DNA of 64,000 nucleotides from Isoptericola luteus (GTDB lineage: Bacteria; Actinomycetota; Actinomycetes; Actinomycetales; Cellulomonadaceae): assembly GCF_020297055.1 (NCBI RefSeq), contig NZ_JAIXCQ010000003.1, positions 1 to 64,000 of the forward strand, given 5' to 3'. The notes under the pieces were generated by a model. The model saw only the letters and a program-made list of their open reading frames with translations. It was not told where the DNA came from and searched no databases. The position numbers were made by a program, and so were the translations under genes. Positions 34,351 through 42,929 of this stretch are shown here, one piece after another. Position 1 is the first letter of the stretch, and each line of letters starts with the position of its first letter.

Positions 34351-35841
34351 TCAGCGAATGACGCGTCGAAGCATACCGGCCCACCGACCGACGATCCCCT
34401 GCCGCCGCTCCTCGCCCCGCGTCGAGTTCGGCGCCTGCTCGGCAGCCGCCGGCGGCCGCCGGCGAGCCATGTCCGCGAAGGTCTCGGCCCACCGGCCGAC
34501 GACGGCCTCGTCGGAGTAGCGCTGCGCGGCGGCGACGGCAGCCCGGCGCATGCGGAGCACGGCCTCGTCATCCATCGTGACGAACCGGCAGATCGCCTCC
34601 GCGAGGGCGTCGACGTCCCCCGACGGCACGAGAAACCCGTCGACGCCGTCCGTGATGGCGTCCGCCGGTCCGTACCGGATGTCGTAGGCGATGGGCACGC
34701 AACCGCGCGACATCGCCTCCGCGAAGACCAGGGGCAGGCCCTCGGCGCGGCTGGTCAGCAGCATGAAGGAGGCGTCGGCGAGCCGGTCCGCGGCGCCCGT
34801 GACATACCCGTGCAGGGTCACGCCCGGGACCTTGGCGGCGCTCGTCTCGAGCCGTTCCCGCAGCGGGCCGTCGCCGTACACGTCGAGCGTGAGCTCGAGG
34901 CCCGAGAGGCGACGCGCCCGGCGCAGCCCCTGGATCGCCTGGCCGACGCGCTTGCGCGAGCTGAGGCTCGCGACGACCGCGCCGCGGTACCGCTCCCGCT
35001 CGTCGGGGGGCTCCGGCGGGAGATCCGTGCTGTTCGGTATCACGTAGGTGTTGTCCCGGCCGCCGACCCGGTCCTGGACGTCGCGCCGTTGTCCCTCGGT
35101 CAGGAACACCACCCCGTCGAAGTCGTCGAGGTGCTCGATCAGGGCGGCGCGGGTGCCCACGAGGGGGCCGTGCGCGTCCGTGGCGCGCGACGACAGGTGT
35201 GCCCCGTGCACGACCTGCGCGGTGTAGACGTCGTCGCTGCCCAGTGTGGCGAAGAACCGGGTCAGCGCCTTGCTGTCGACGACGACGTAGGCAGGTCGGT
35301 CGGGAAGGATCTGCTCGACCCAGTACCGGTAGAACGCCCAGGTGGTCCGCCAGTGCCGGCCCGGCCGGCCGTCGCGGGAGTACAGCGTGACCCCGCGCCC
35401 GCGGCCCGCGCGCACGTCGAGCGCGGCGAGCGACCCGTCGGCCCGGAAGATCCGGTGCGTCACCGGGTCACCGTCGTCACCGAGCTCCACGCGTACCCCC
35501 TCCCCCGTTTCCCCGGCGGGCTGCCGGACTGCGGGTGCGGTGGGCGACGCCCCCACGGCGTCGTCCGGCAGCCGCCGGACGTCGTCCCAGAGGTTGTGCA
35601 GCGTCACTCCCGGCACGAGCACACCCCGCTCCTCCAGGTCGACCCGGGTGGCCTCCACGTCGAGCCAGGGGTCGAAGGTCAGCACCCGGACCGGAACCCC
35701 GGACCGCTCCACGAAGGAGCGCGAACGGCGCAGCAGTGCAGAGGTCATGCCGCCGTAGTCGTCGGGGATGGTCCAGGTGGCAGCGGCGTGGCTCCCCGGA
35801 GGGAGGTCAACGGTTTGACGGTGTCCCGGAGACGACAGCAC
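34351..35841 (-). CDS. GT4 glycosyltransferase, TarM/poly(polyol-phosphate) glucosyltransferase-like
   Basis: This 496-residue GT-B enzyme opens WTIPDDYGGMTSALLRRS, the glycine-rich acceptor loop typical of TarM and GtfA-like proteins. It has a beta-rich insertion (about 95-200), AYVVVDSKALTRFF, VVHGAHLSS, and a GT4 donor site EGLPLVFAEAMSRGCVPIAYDIRYGP with both glutamates. Such enzymes attach hexose or HexNAc to teichoic acid polyols in the cytoplasm. GTG 35841 is chosen because a promoter at 35849-35876 would start the RNA at or next to this codon (leaderless); the frame upstream looks non-coding. It is the first gene of a minus-strand run with TagB-like copy 2 and the nucleotidyltransferase. 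Confidence 0.8.
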   Translation of the reverse strand: MLSSPGHRQTVDLPPGSHAAATWTIPDDYGGMTSALLRRSRSFVERSGVPVRVLTFDPWLDVEATRVDLEERGVLVPGVTLHNLWDDVRRLPDDAVGASPTAPAVRQPAGETGEGVRVELGDDGDPVTHRIFRADGSLAALDVRAGRGRGVTLYSRDGRPGRHWRTTWAFYRYWVEQILPDRPAYVVVDSKALTRFFATLGSDDVYTAQVVHGAHLSSRATDAHGPLVGTRAALIEHLDDFDGVVFLTEGQRRDVQDRVGGRDNTYVIPNSTDLPPEPPDERERYRGAVVASLSSRKRVGQAIQGLRRARRLSGLELTLDVYGDGPLRERLETSAAKVPGVTLHGYVTGAADRLADASFMLLTSRAEGLPLVFAEAMSRGCVPIAYDIRYGPADAITDGVDGFLVPSGDVDALAEAICRFVTMDDEAVLRMRRAAVAAAQRYSDEAVVGRWAETFADMARRRPPAAAEQAPNSTRGEERRQGIVGRWAGMLRRVIR

Positions 35842-35848
35842 GTCGCCT

Positions 35849-35876
35849 ATCGTAGGGACGTCCCCACCAGGCACAA
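35849..35876 (-). promoter_or_regulatory. promoter giving a probable leaderless mRNA for the GT4 gene
   Basis: On the minus strand TTGTGC (35876-35871) and TACGAT (35854-35849) are separated by 16 bases. Transcription would begin six to eight bases later, at the GTG at 35841-35839. No Shine-Dalgarno is seen, which fits leaderless initiation, common in actinobacteria. Confidence 0.55.
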
Positions 35877-35969
35877 CCGGGCGTCCTCCGCCGGCCGGCA
35901 GTCCCCGCGGGACCTGCGTCTCGACCCGTGTCCCCACCCAGCTCGCCGTCACAGAAGCCGGAGCTGCAC

Positions 35970-38438
35970 ATGTTGTCGCACCGCCCAGCCCACCGACTGC
36001 GCCTCGCGCTTCGTTCCCTTCGGGCCGCAGTCCTCGGACCGTTCGCCAGGCGCCGGCGGGCCCCCGTGGCGGAGCCTGCGACCCCGCTGCTCCGGGAGGT
36101 CCAGCAGCTCCTCGGCGCCGGTGAGCTGCTCGCCACGCAGTCGGCGGTCGATCGCGCGCTCGCGACGGCGTCCCCCGCGGCCGAGGTGCACCTCGCCGCC
36201 GGCCTGGTGGCCCAGCGCCGACGGCTCTTCCCGCTGGCGAAGCACCACTTCGACGCCGCCGGCGACGACGTCGCACTGGCCCTGGCGCCCGGTCCCTTCG
36301 TCGAGACCGTCTTCCGCACCGACCCGGAGCGCGGGCTCGCGCTCACCCGGCAGTGGCTCGACGACACCTCCCGCTCGCTCGGTGCGCGGACCTGGCACAC
36401 GATCCTGCGCTACGTCTTCGCGCACGGCGACACCGGCCTGCGGCACGCGGTGCACGAGCGTCTCGTCGCCTCGTACCGGGGCAACGAGGCGCACTGGCCC
36501 GAGGGAGCCGCGGAGATCGAGTGGCTCGAGCGGTGGCGCCGCGCCGACCGGCACGCGACCGCGCCGGCTCCCGGGACGCGGGTGCCGTTCGCGGTCATGG
36601 ACTACGTCCAGCCCGGCAAGGCCAAGACCTCGCAGAACATCGGCGACCAGGTCCAGACACTGGCCTCCCTCGGGCACGTCGTGCGCCGGCAGGACCTGCG
36701 CTTCCACGGCGACCCGGACATCGTCGGCTTTGCCGAGGAGATGCAGACGCGGGTGCGGCCCGAGCTGCGCCTGTCCGGCGAGGCAGCCGACGTGGAGCTG
36801 TACCGCGTCGACCGCGACGCCTCCACCTTCCAGGAGTTCCCCGAGGGGACCTGGATGCTGGAGTTCGGCTGGCACGCCCACGACCTCGCCGGCACTGGCG
36901 TGTGGGACTTCCCCCTGCACCAGAACCTGCGGCCGATCTTCGTCTCCTTCCACTGCAACAAGCGCGGCCTGCTCACGCCGGAGTCCCTGGAGTACCTGCG
37001 GGCGCACGGCCCCGTCGGCTGCCGGGACTGGACGACGGTGGACCTGCTCCTCTCGCTCGACGTGCCCGCCTTCTTCTCCGGCTGCCTCACCACGACGGTG
37101 AGCACCGTGTTCCCCGAGCTCGCGGCGCGCCCCGAGCCCGCCACCGTCTACGTCGACGCGGTCCGCAACCCCGTGCCCGCCGGGCACGACAACGTCAAGC
37201 AGAGCTACCGCGGGGTGAAAGCCCGCACGTTCGTCGGAAACATGCGTGCGGCCGTGGACCTCCTCGAGTGGTACCGCACCGCCCACACCCACGTGGTGAC
37301 GAAGCGCCTCCACTGCTACCTGCCCGCGACGTCCCTCGGGCTCGACGTCGACTTCGAGCCCGCGAACTACGCCGACGTGCGTTTCAACGGCCTGTACCCG
37401 CTCGACCACGACGGGTTCGAGGCCATCCGCTCGGGCATGATCGCCCGCCTCGAGCCCGTCCTCGGCGCGATCTTCGCAGGCCGTGACGCGGAGGACGTCT
37501 ACGCCCTGTGGCGCGAGACCGTCGCCGGTGAGGTCGAGGTGGCTCGCGCCCGGCACACCGCCTCGACGCCGCTCCCGGCACTCCCCCGAGACCCCGCAGC
37601 GCTCGCCGCACCCGCCGCGGTCCGGGCCGAGCCCATGACCGACGTCGTCGACGTCGTGCTCCTGCCTCGGCGCGAAGAGCTCGCCCACGTCGGCGAGGTC
37701 GTGCGAGCCCTCGACGCGGCCGCCGGCCACCCGCTGCGGGTCTGGATCGTGGGCGCCGGTCTCCAGAAGATCCAGCTCCCCGAGGTCTCGGCCGGCACCC
37801 GCGTGCTCCGCGTCCCGAGCCGGCCGCTCGACCTCGACGTCGTGGGGATCACGCGCGGCCAGCGTCCGCACCTCGCGCTGCTCCCGGACCTGCTGCCCGA
37901 CGTCGGGCGCGCCGTCGTCGTGCCGGTGGACTCGGTCGTCGTCGGCGACCTGGCCGACCTCGCGGCCGTCGACCTCGGGGACCACGCCGTGGCGGCCCGC
38001 CACACCTCCGCCGCCGACCCCAGCGGGTTCGGCCTGCTCTACCGCGCCGCCCGGCGTCTCGACGACGCACCGGTCAAGGCGTACGACTTCTACCGACGCA
38101 TCCACGCGAGGCACGAGTTCGACTTCAACGCGTTCGACACCGGCGTCATGGTGCTCGACCTCGCCCGGCTGCGGGCCGAAGGCTTCTCCGCGACGGCCCT
38201 GACGGCCATGCGGGAGTTCCGCATCGACTCGCGCGAGGCGCTGCACCTGCACGTCGGGCCGCACCGCACCGAGCTCGACCCCGCCTGGGACCACGTCCCC
38301 ACACGCGACGTGCCGATGGCGGACGCCCGGCTCGTGCACTGGGCCGACGCGACCAAGCCCTGGGGCGACGACTACGTCGCCCAGCAGGAGCTGTGGCACG
38401 ACCGCGCCGAGGAGGCCCCGGTCGCCGCCGCATCGTGA
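35970..38438 (+). CDS. polysaccharide pyruvyltransferase-like domain fused to a GT8-like domain
   Basis: This 822-residue protein has three parts. A helical N-terminus (1 to ~190) comes first. A polysaccharide pyruvyltransferase-like domain (about 200-520) has QNIGDQVQTLASL, PIFVSFHCNKRGLL, GPVGCRDWTTVDLL and TKRLHCYLPATSLG. A GT8-like domain (about 555-815) has HLALLPDLLPDVGRAVVVPVDS, FDFNAFDTGVMVLDLARL and LVHWADATKPWGDD. Pyruvyltransferases add ketal pyruvate from PEP to sugars. The GT8 metal motif reads V-D-S-V, not D-x-D, so that half may not bind metal in the usual way. ATG 35970 has GGAG six bases upstream; GTG 35928 is less likely. Confidence 0.75.
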   Translation: MLSHRPAHRLRLALRSLRAAVLGPFARRRRAPVAEPATPLLREVQQLLGAGELLATQSAVDRALATASPAAEVHLAAGLVAQRRRLFPLAKHHFDAAGDDVALALAPGPFVETVFRTDPERGLALTRQWLDDTSRSLGARTWHTILRYVFAHGDTGLRHAVHERLVASYRGNEAHWPEGAAEIEWLERWRRADRHATAPAPGTRVPFAVMDYVQPGKAKTSQNIGDQVQTLASLGHVVRRQDLRFHGDPDIVGFAEEMQTRVRPELRLSGEAADVELYRVDRDASTFQEFPEGTWMLEFGWHAHDLAGTGVWDFPLHQNLRPIFVSFHCNKRGLLTPESLEYLRAHGPVGCRDWTTVDLLLSLDVPAFFSGCLTTTVSTVFPELAARPEPATVYVDAVRNPVPAGHDNVKQSYRGVKARTFVGNMRAAVDLLEWYRTAHTHVVTKRLHCYLPATSLGLDVDFEPANYADVRFNGLYPLDHDGFEAIRSGMIARLEPVLGAIFAGRDAEDVYALWRETVAGEVEVARARHTASTPLPALPRDPAALAAPAAVRAEPMTDVVDVVLLPRREELAHVGEVVRALDAAAGHPLRVWIVGAGLQKIQLPEVSAGTRVLRVPSRPLDLDVVGITRGQRPHLALLPDLLPDVGRAVVVPVDSVVVGDLADLAAVDLGDHAVAARHTSAADPSGFGLLYRAARRLDDAPVKAYDFYRRIHARHEFDFNAFDTGVMVLDLARLRAEGFSATALTAMREFRIDSREALHLHVGPHRTELDPAWDHVPTRDVPMADARLVHWADATKPWGDDYVAQQELWHDRAEEAPVAAAS

Positions 38439-38450
38439 CCAGCGGCGGCG
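38423..38450. terminator. bidirectional hairpin between convergent genes
   Basis: CGCCGCCGC and GCGGCGGCG form a perfect 9-bp stem with a 10-nt loop. The loop contains the stop codon of the plus-strand gene, and the stem lies against the stop of the minus-strand methyltransferase. Confidence 0.55.
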
Positions 38451-39308
38451 TCAGCGCCGCACGAGGTGGAGCCGGGAGTGCATCTCGCGGGTGAGCCCGT
38501 CGTGCTCGGCGAGGTACTCGTCGACCGCCTTCCGGCAGCCCGACCACGCGAAGTAGTCGTCGATCACCAGGCGGCCGCCCGGCACCAGCCGGGGCGCCAC
38601 GCGCTCCAGGCACGTGCGGGTGGACGCGTACCAGTCGCCGTCGAGATGAGCCAGCGCGACGGGCTCGTCGCCCGTGACCGTGTCCTCGAACAGCCCGCGC
38701 ACGAGCCGCACCCCGGACGTCTCCACGGGCAGCCCGTGGCGCGCGAACGAGTCGTGCACCTCCGTGTACAGGTCGCCGCGGTAGCCGTAGTACTCCTCGC
38801 CGCCGCGCCCCCGCGCCTCGCCCGCCGTGATCTTCGCGTACCGGGCGTGCACGTCCTCGCCGTCCTCGTCCGTGGGCGGCGGGATGAGGCCGAAGACGTC
38901 GTGGACGCTCAGCAGCCGCTCGGGCGACTTCGCCGCGGCCATGACGATGGCGGAGCCGCCGCGCGCCGTCCCGCACTCGAGCATCAGTCCGCCCACGCCC
39001 TGCGCCTCGACGTCCAGCACCGCCTGAGCGAGCTCGGCCAGCGGCCGGGCTCCGAGCAGCGTCAGGTGCTCCGTGCGGACCGCGTGGGCCACGGACGACA
39101 CCGAGTCCGGCAGGTCGTCCAGCAGGGTGACCTCGAGCTCGCGCACCCGGCGACGCAGCCGCCGCACCTCGTGGGTGCGCCGGTCCAGCTCAGCACGGGC
39201 CGCCGACAGCTCGGCCCGGGCGGCGTCCAGCTCGACTCGTCCCCCCAGCGCGCTCGCCGCCCGCCGGCGCACCGCGTCGATGGTCTCCCGCACGCTCCTG
39301 CGCTGCAT
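38451..39308 (-). CDS. TylF/MycF-family sugar O-methyltransferase
   Basis: This 285-residue protein has a predicted coiled coil at about 20-65 and a Rossmann methyltransferase domain of the TylF type. It shows GLMLECGTARGGSAIVMA (motif I), LLSVHDVFGLIPPP, VRLVRGLFEDTV, VALAHLDGDWYAST with metal-binding Asp, and RLVIDDYFAWSGCRKAVDEYL. These enzymes O-methylate deoxysugars or other sugar hydroxyls using SAM and Mg2+. It probably caps or decorates a sugar of the polymer. Start choice is weak: ATG 39308 gives a natural family-like N-terminus, while ATG 39356 is an alternative. It faces the polysialyltransferase-like gene at 39461. Confidence 0.8.
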   Translation of the reverse strand: MQRRSVRETIDAVRRRAASALGGRVELDAARAELSAARAELDRRTHEVRRLRRRVRELEVTLLDDLPDSVSSVAHAVRTEHLTLLGARPLAELAQAVLDVEAQGVGGLMLECGTARGGSAIVMAAAKSPERLLSVHDVFGLIPPPTDEDGEDVHARYAKITAGEARGRGGEEYYGYRGDLYTEVHDSFARHGLPVETSGVRLVRGLFEDTVTGDEPVALAHLDGDWYASTRTCLERVAPRLVPGGRLVIDDYFAWSGCRKAVDEYLAEHDGLTREMHSRLHLVRR

Positions 39309-39460
39309 CGGCCCATCACAGCGCACCCGCACCGCTCGCGCCCGTCGACACGCCATGCCCGGGCACCGGACGGCCCGCCACGAACCGAGTTCATCGGGCC
39401 GTCACCCGCAGGTCGTCCGGCCGACGCCACCAGGCCGCGTCCCGCTGCGACCATCGACGC

Positions 39461-40480
39461 GTGACCGCACTCGTCGAGTCCCCCTTGCAGCTGCTGGGCG
39501 CCATCGAGGCGCACGCCGCCGGTCACTCCGGCGGCCGCACGCTGGTCCGAGCGCGTGACGACGTCCCCGCACTGCGGACGGCCGCGTCCGCGGTGGAGGC
39601 CCTCGGGCTCCCGGCCGGGCTGGACATCGTCGTCGGCCCTGGGCCGCGGCACCTCCCTGACGGCACCGTCGTCGTGGGCGACCCGTTCTCGGGCGCCTTC
39701 CAGAGCGCGCTGGTCCGGGCGCCGCGTACCCCCGAGCACCTCGTCGTCGTCGACGACGGCACCGCCACGCTCGACCTGGTGCGGCGCCTGCTCACCGGAG
39801 CTCCCCTGGTGCGTCTGACGGCGGCCGCAGGCCCGCTGCGGTGGACCCTGGGCACCCTCGCGGCACGTCGTCTGACCCGGCTCGCCCGCTCCGGCCGGGT
39901 GACCCTGTGCACGGCGCTGCCGCTGGACCCGGCCGATCGCGACGGCCTGCGGGAGCTCGGCGTCGTCGTGGCCGGGCACGGGTTCGAGTGGCTGCGCACC
40001 CGGCCGCAGAGCGACGTCCCCCAGGAGGCGACGGTCGTCGTGGGCTCCGCGTTCGTCGCCGACGGGCTCGTGCACGCCGACCGGTACGCCGCCTGGGTGA
40101 GCGGCATCGCCTCCGAGGGCCCGGTGCGGTATCTGCCCCACCGGCGCCACGACCCCCTCGTGACGGCCCTGTTCGCCCGGCTGCCCGGCGTACGGGTCGA
40201 CGCCCCCGGTGCGCCCGTCGAGGTGCGCCTGCGGGGCCTGCGCCGCGGGCAGCGCGTGGTCTCCCTGCCATCGACGTCGGCGGTCACGCTGACCCGGCTG
40301 CTCGCTCCGCACGGCGTCCCGGTCACGCCGCACGCCGTCCCGGACTCATGGTGGACCGACCGCGTCACACCGCAGCTGCGGGCCCACCTCGACGCCGCCC
40401 GGACCCTCGCGGCTCGCGTGGCCCCGGCAGCGGCCGCCGGCTGCGCCGCCGCGGGCTCCCTGGCTCCCTCTCCCGTATGA
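39461..40480 (+). CDS. polysialyltransferase-like glycosyltransferase
   Basis: This 339-residue protein starts TALVESPLQLLGAIEA, the usual opening of the bacterial polysialyltransferase-like family (CESPLQ pattern in sialyltransferases). It then has LVVVDDGTATLDLV and, near the end, VVSLPSTSAVTLTRL, a GT-B-type site that could hold CMP-sugar. It would extend a chain of nonulosonic acid using CMP-activated donor. No ribosome site is visible before GTG 39461, so it may be leaderless. Its TGA overlaps the next ATG (ATGA). The nearby NeuA-HAD-NeuB gene provides the donor. The exact sugar (Neu5Ac, Kdn or other) is unknown. Confidence 0.72.
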   Translation: MTALVESPLQLLGAIEAHAAGHSGGRTLVRARDDVPALRTAASAVEALGLPAGLDIVVGPGPRHLPDGTVVVGDPFSGAFQSALVRAPRTPEHLVVVDDGTATLDLVRRLLTGAPLVRLTAAAGPLRWTLGTLAARRLTRLARSGRVTLCTALPLDPADRDGLRELGVVVAGHGFEWLRTRPQSDVPQEATVVVGSAFVADGLVHADRYAAWVSGIASEGPVRYLPHRRHDPLVTALFARLPGVRVDAPGAPVEVRLRGLRRGQRVVSLPSTSAVTLTRLLAPHGVPVTPHAVPDSWWTDRVTPQLRAHLDAARTLAARVAPAAAAGCAAAGSLAPSPV

Positions 40481-41769
40481 CCGGACCGCTCCGGGTCCTG
40501 GCCGTCGCCGACTCCGACTCCTACCTCAAGTGGGCCGCCTGGACCGTGGCCGGCCTGCGCGACGCCCTCGGCACGCCCGACGGACCGTCGTTCACCGACG
40601 AGCCGCCGCTCACCGGCGAGCCGCCGCTCACCGGTGAGCCGCCGCTCACCGGTGAGCCGCCGCTCACCACGGCGCCGCGCTCGTCCGTCGTCGTGGTCCG
40701 CTCCCCCATCGCACCCACGGCGGACCAGGCGCGGGCCGCCGTCGCGGGCACCGGCCTGCCCGCACCGCCCGTGCTCGGCACGGGTGCGCTGCGGCGGCTC
40801 GTGCGCGACACGCGACCCGACGTCGTCCTCGTGGCGGCCACCGGGCCGGTCGCGGAGCTCGTCGCGCGGCAGGTGGTGCGGGCCGCGGGGCCGCGCCGCC
40901 CCGCCCTGGTCACCGGTCTGCCCGGGATGGCCCTGCCCGCGACCCCGCAGGGCACCGGCTGGCGACGCTGGTGCGACGCGTTCGTCGTGCACGGGCGCGT
41001 CGAGGTCGAGGCCTATGCGACGGCGTTCGCCGCGCACGGTGTGCGGCCCGCGCTGCCCCTCGCCCCGCTGCCGTTCCTCGCCCACGGGCCCCGACCCGCG
41101 TCCGGTGCCGTGCGGCGCGTGCTGTTCGCCGCCCAGGCGAAGGTCCCGGCCGGGCGGTCCGACCGGGTGTCCCTTCTCGACGGGCTCGCCCGGCTGTCCG
41201 CCGACGGCCCGGAGGTCGTGGTCAAGCTGCGGGCGCGCGCCGGCGAGCGGCAGACGCACAACGAGGAGCATCCCCTCGACGCGCTGTGGGAGTCGGAGCA
41301 CGCCCGGCTCGGGCACCCTGCCGGCACCCTCCGGTTCGCCACCGGGCCCATGACGGACCAGCTCGTGGACGGCACCGCCCTGCTCACGGTGAGCTCCACC
41401 GCCGGGCTCGAGTCGCTCGCCGTGGGGCTGCCGACGGTGTTCCTCGCCGACTTCGGCGTGCGCGCCGAGCTGCTCAACGAGCCGTTCTCGACGTCGGGCT
41501 GCATGCGCCGCCTGGACGACGTCGCCGCGACGCTGGCCGCCGGCGGGCCCGACGTCGACCCTCGGTGGGCCGACGACCACTACCTGCAGCGAGCGCCGTC
41601 CGAGCTCCCTGGCGCCGTCGCGGACCTGGTCGCCCGGGCCCGCGCCGGGGCGCTCCCGACCCGTCCTGTCCGCCCCTGGTCCGCGCACCGGCACGCGTAC
41701 ACCGTGCTGCGCTCCGCCCTGCCCGTGGCCACTTCCCTCGCCCTTCCCGTGCGCCGAGCACGCGGCTGA
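40477..41769 (+). CDS. putative glycosyltransferase of the DUF6716 type, partner of the polysialyltransferase-like protein
   Basis: This 430-residue protein begins LRVLAVADSDSYLKWAAW, which I recall as the start of the DUF6716 putative glycosyltransferases found beside polysialyltransferase-like genes in actinobacteria. It ends in a GT-B-type half with RRVLFAAQAKVP, VVVKLRARAGERQTHNE, ALLTVSSTAGLESLAVGLP. It is translationally coupled to the upstream gene by an ATGA overlap. A run of four EPPLTG units (from four 18-base repeats at 40600-40671) sits in the N-terminal domain near residue 42-65, forming a proline-rich insert. Function is inferred from neighbours: synthesis of a nonulosonic-acid chain. 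Confidence 0.65.
   Translation: MTGPLRVLAVADSDSYLKWAAWTVAGLRDALGTPDGPSFTDEPPLTGEPPLTGEPPLTGEPPLTTAPRSSVVVVRSPIAPTADQARAAVAGTGLPAPPVLGTGALRRLVRDTRPDVVLVAATGPVAELVARQVVRAAGPRRPALVTGLPGMALPATPQGTGWRRWCDAFVVHGRVEVEAYATAFAAHGVRPALPLAPLPFLAHGPRPASGAVRRVLFAAQAKVPAGRSDRVSLLDGLARLSADGPEVVVKLRARAGERQTHNEEHPLDALWESEHARLGHPAGTLRFATGPMTDQLVDGTALLTVSSTAGLESLAVGLPTVFLADFGVRAELLNEPFSTSGCMRRLDDVAATLAAGGPDVDPRWADDHYLQRAPSELPGAVADLVARARAGALPTRPVRPWSAHRHAYTVLRSALPVATSLALPVRRARG
40600..40671 (+). repeat. four tandem 18-bp repeats inside the DUF6716 gene
   Basis: GAGCCGCCGCTCACCGGY occurs three times and then once more with a changed end, coding EPPLTG units. The copies differ only at silent or final positions, so the tract is young and probably length-variable. 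Confidence 0.85.
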
Positions 41770-41808
41770 CGTCGCCATGACGGTTCCATGACGGTTCATG
41801 GCGGCGTC
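41768..41808. terminator. imperfect hairpin between convergent genes
   Basis: GACGTCGCCATGA pairs with TCATGGCGGCGTC with one mismatch in 13, around a 15-nt centre. It starts at the stop codon of the plus-strand gene and stands before the stop of the minus-strand GT2 gene. Confidence 0.5.
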
Positions 41809-41831
41809 GACCGCGTGCTCGGCGTAGGAGA

Positions 41832-42917
41832 CTACGCGCGGTGGTCCGCGACGGCCCGCGCGGTGAGCCCGCGCAGGAACCCCGCGCCCCAGGCCAGGTG
41901 CATCGTGGCGATCACGACGGGCAGCAGCAGCGCCTCCCGGGTACCCAGCCGCGGACGACGCCCCGTCGCGTGCACGACGGCGAGCAGCAGCCCCGCCACG
42001 TAGGCGACCGGCAGCAGCGCCGCGAGCGCGAGCACCCAGGCGAGCCCGGCCAGCGCACCGACCACCCCCACCACGGCCGACGTCGCCAGCCCCGCGACCA
42101 GCGCCGGCGGGGCGAGGTAGCGCGCGCTCGCCGTCGTCGGGTCCCGCCGGATCACCTCACGACGCCACATGCCCGTGCGCCAGAACTGCTTCGCCACGGC
42201 CTGCACCGTCCGGCGCGGTCGGTAGGTGACCTCCAGCGACGGGTCGAACCACAGCAGCCCGCCGGCCCGGCGCAGCCGCAGGCACAGCTCCCAGTCCTCG
42301 GCCCGCACCAGCGACGGGTCGTACCCGCCGACCGCCTCCACCGCGGACCGGCGGAAGACGCCCAGGTACACGGTCTCCGACGGTCCCCGCTCGCCCCCCA
42401 CGTGGAACGGCGCGGCCCCGATCCCCGCGGGATGGCTCATCGCGCGCGCGACCGCGCGCTGCACCGTCGTCGTGCCCACCGGGTGCATGCGGCCCCCCAC
42501 GCCGACGGCGCCGGTGCTCCCGAGCGTCGCGACGGCACGGCGCACGTAGTCCGGCGGGAGCACGGTGTGCCCGTCGACGCGCACCAGCAGGTCGCCGGGC
42601 CCGCCGGCGAACGGCGCGGACGTCTCGATCGCGGCGTTGAGGCCGATCGAGCGCGACCCGGTCGGGTTGTCCACGAGATCGACGCGCGGGTCCGCGGCGG
42701 CGAGCGCCGCCGCGACCTCCGCCGTCGCGTCGTGCGACGGCCCGACGGCGAGCACGAGCCGCAGGGTGCCCGCGTAGTCCTGGGCGAGGACCGACCGGGC
42801 GGCCTCCGCGAGGTAGGCCTCCTCGTCGCGCACGCACGCGACGACGGCGACGGCCGGCGCCTCGGCGCGGTCCCGTACGGGGACCGCGGACGAGGCCACC
42901 GGCCGGCTGTCGGACAT
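41832..42917 (-). CDS. membrane GT2 glycosyltransferase (ExoA-like)
   Basis: This 361-residue protein has a GT2 domain (about 20-250): VAVVACVRDEEAYLAEAARSVL, SRSIGLNAAIETS, the metal site LLVRVDGHTVLPPDY, and LVRAEDWELCLRLRRAG as the ED motif. Three to four C-terminal helices follow (about 275-350). This is the layout of ExoA-type enzymes that add a sugar to a lipid-linked chain. It ends 62 bases from the convergent DUF6716 gene and starts 12 bases after the NeuA-HAD-NeuB gene, so it belongs to the nonulosonic-acid transcript. Confidence 0.8.
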   Translation of the reverse strand: MSDSRPVASSAVPVRDRAEAPAVAVVACVRDEEAYLAEAARSVLAQDYAGTLRLVLAVGPSHDATAEVAAALAAADPRVDLVDNPTGSRSIGLNAAIETSAPFAGGPGDLLVRVDGHTVLPPDYVRRAVATLGSTGAVGVGGRMHPVGTTTVQRAVARAMSHPAGIGAAPFHVGGERGPSETVYLGVFRRSAVEAVGGYDPSLVRAEDWELCLRLRRAGGLLWFDPSLEVTYRPRRTVQAVAKQFWRTGMWRREVIRRDPTTASARYLAPPALVAGLATSAVVGVVGALAGLAWVLALAALLPVAYVAGLLLAVVHATGRRPRLGTREALLLPVVIATMHLAWGAGFLRGLTARAVADHRA

Positions 42918-42929
42918 CCGGCCCCGCCG

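Noticed and set aside
32971-37101. A 1376-codon plus-strand frame
   Set aside because: It is antisense to the TagB-like and GT4 genes and runs out of frame into the pyruvyltransferase-GT8 gene; no family motif is present.
40600-40671. CRISPR-like repeat
   Set aside because: The 18-bp units are directly adjacent without spacers and lie in frame inside a gene.
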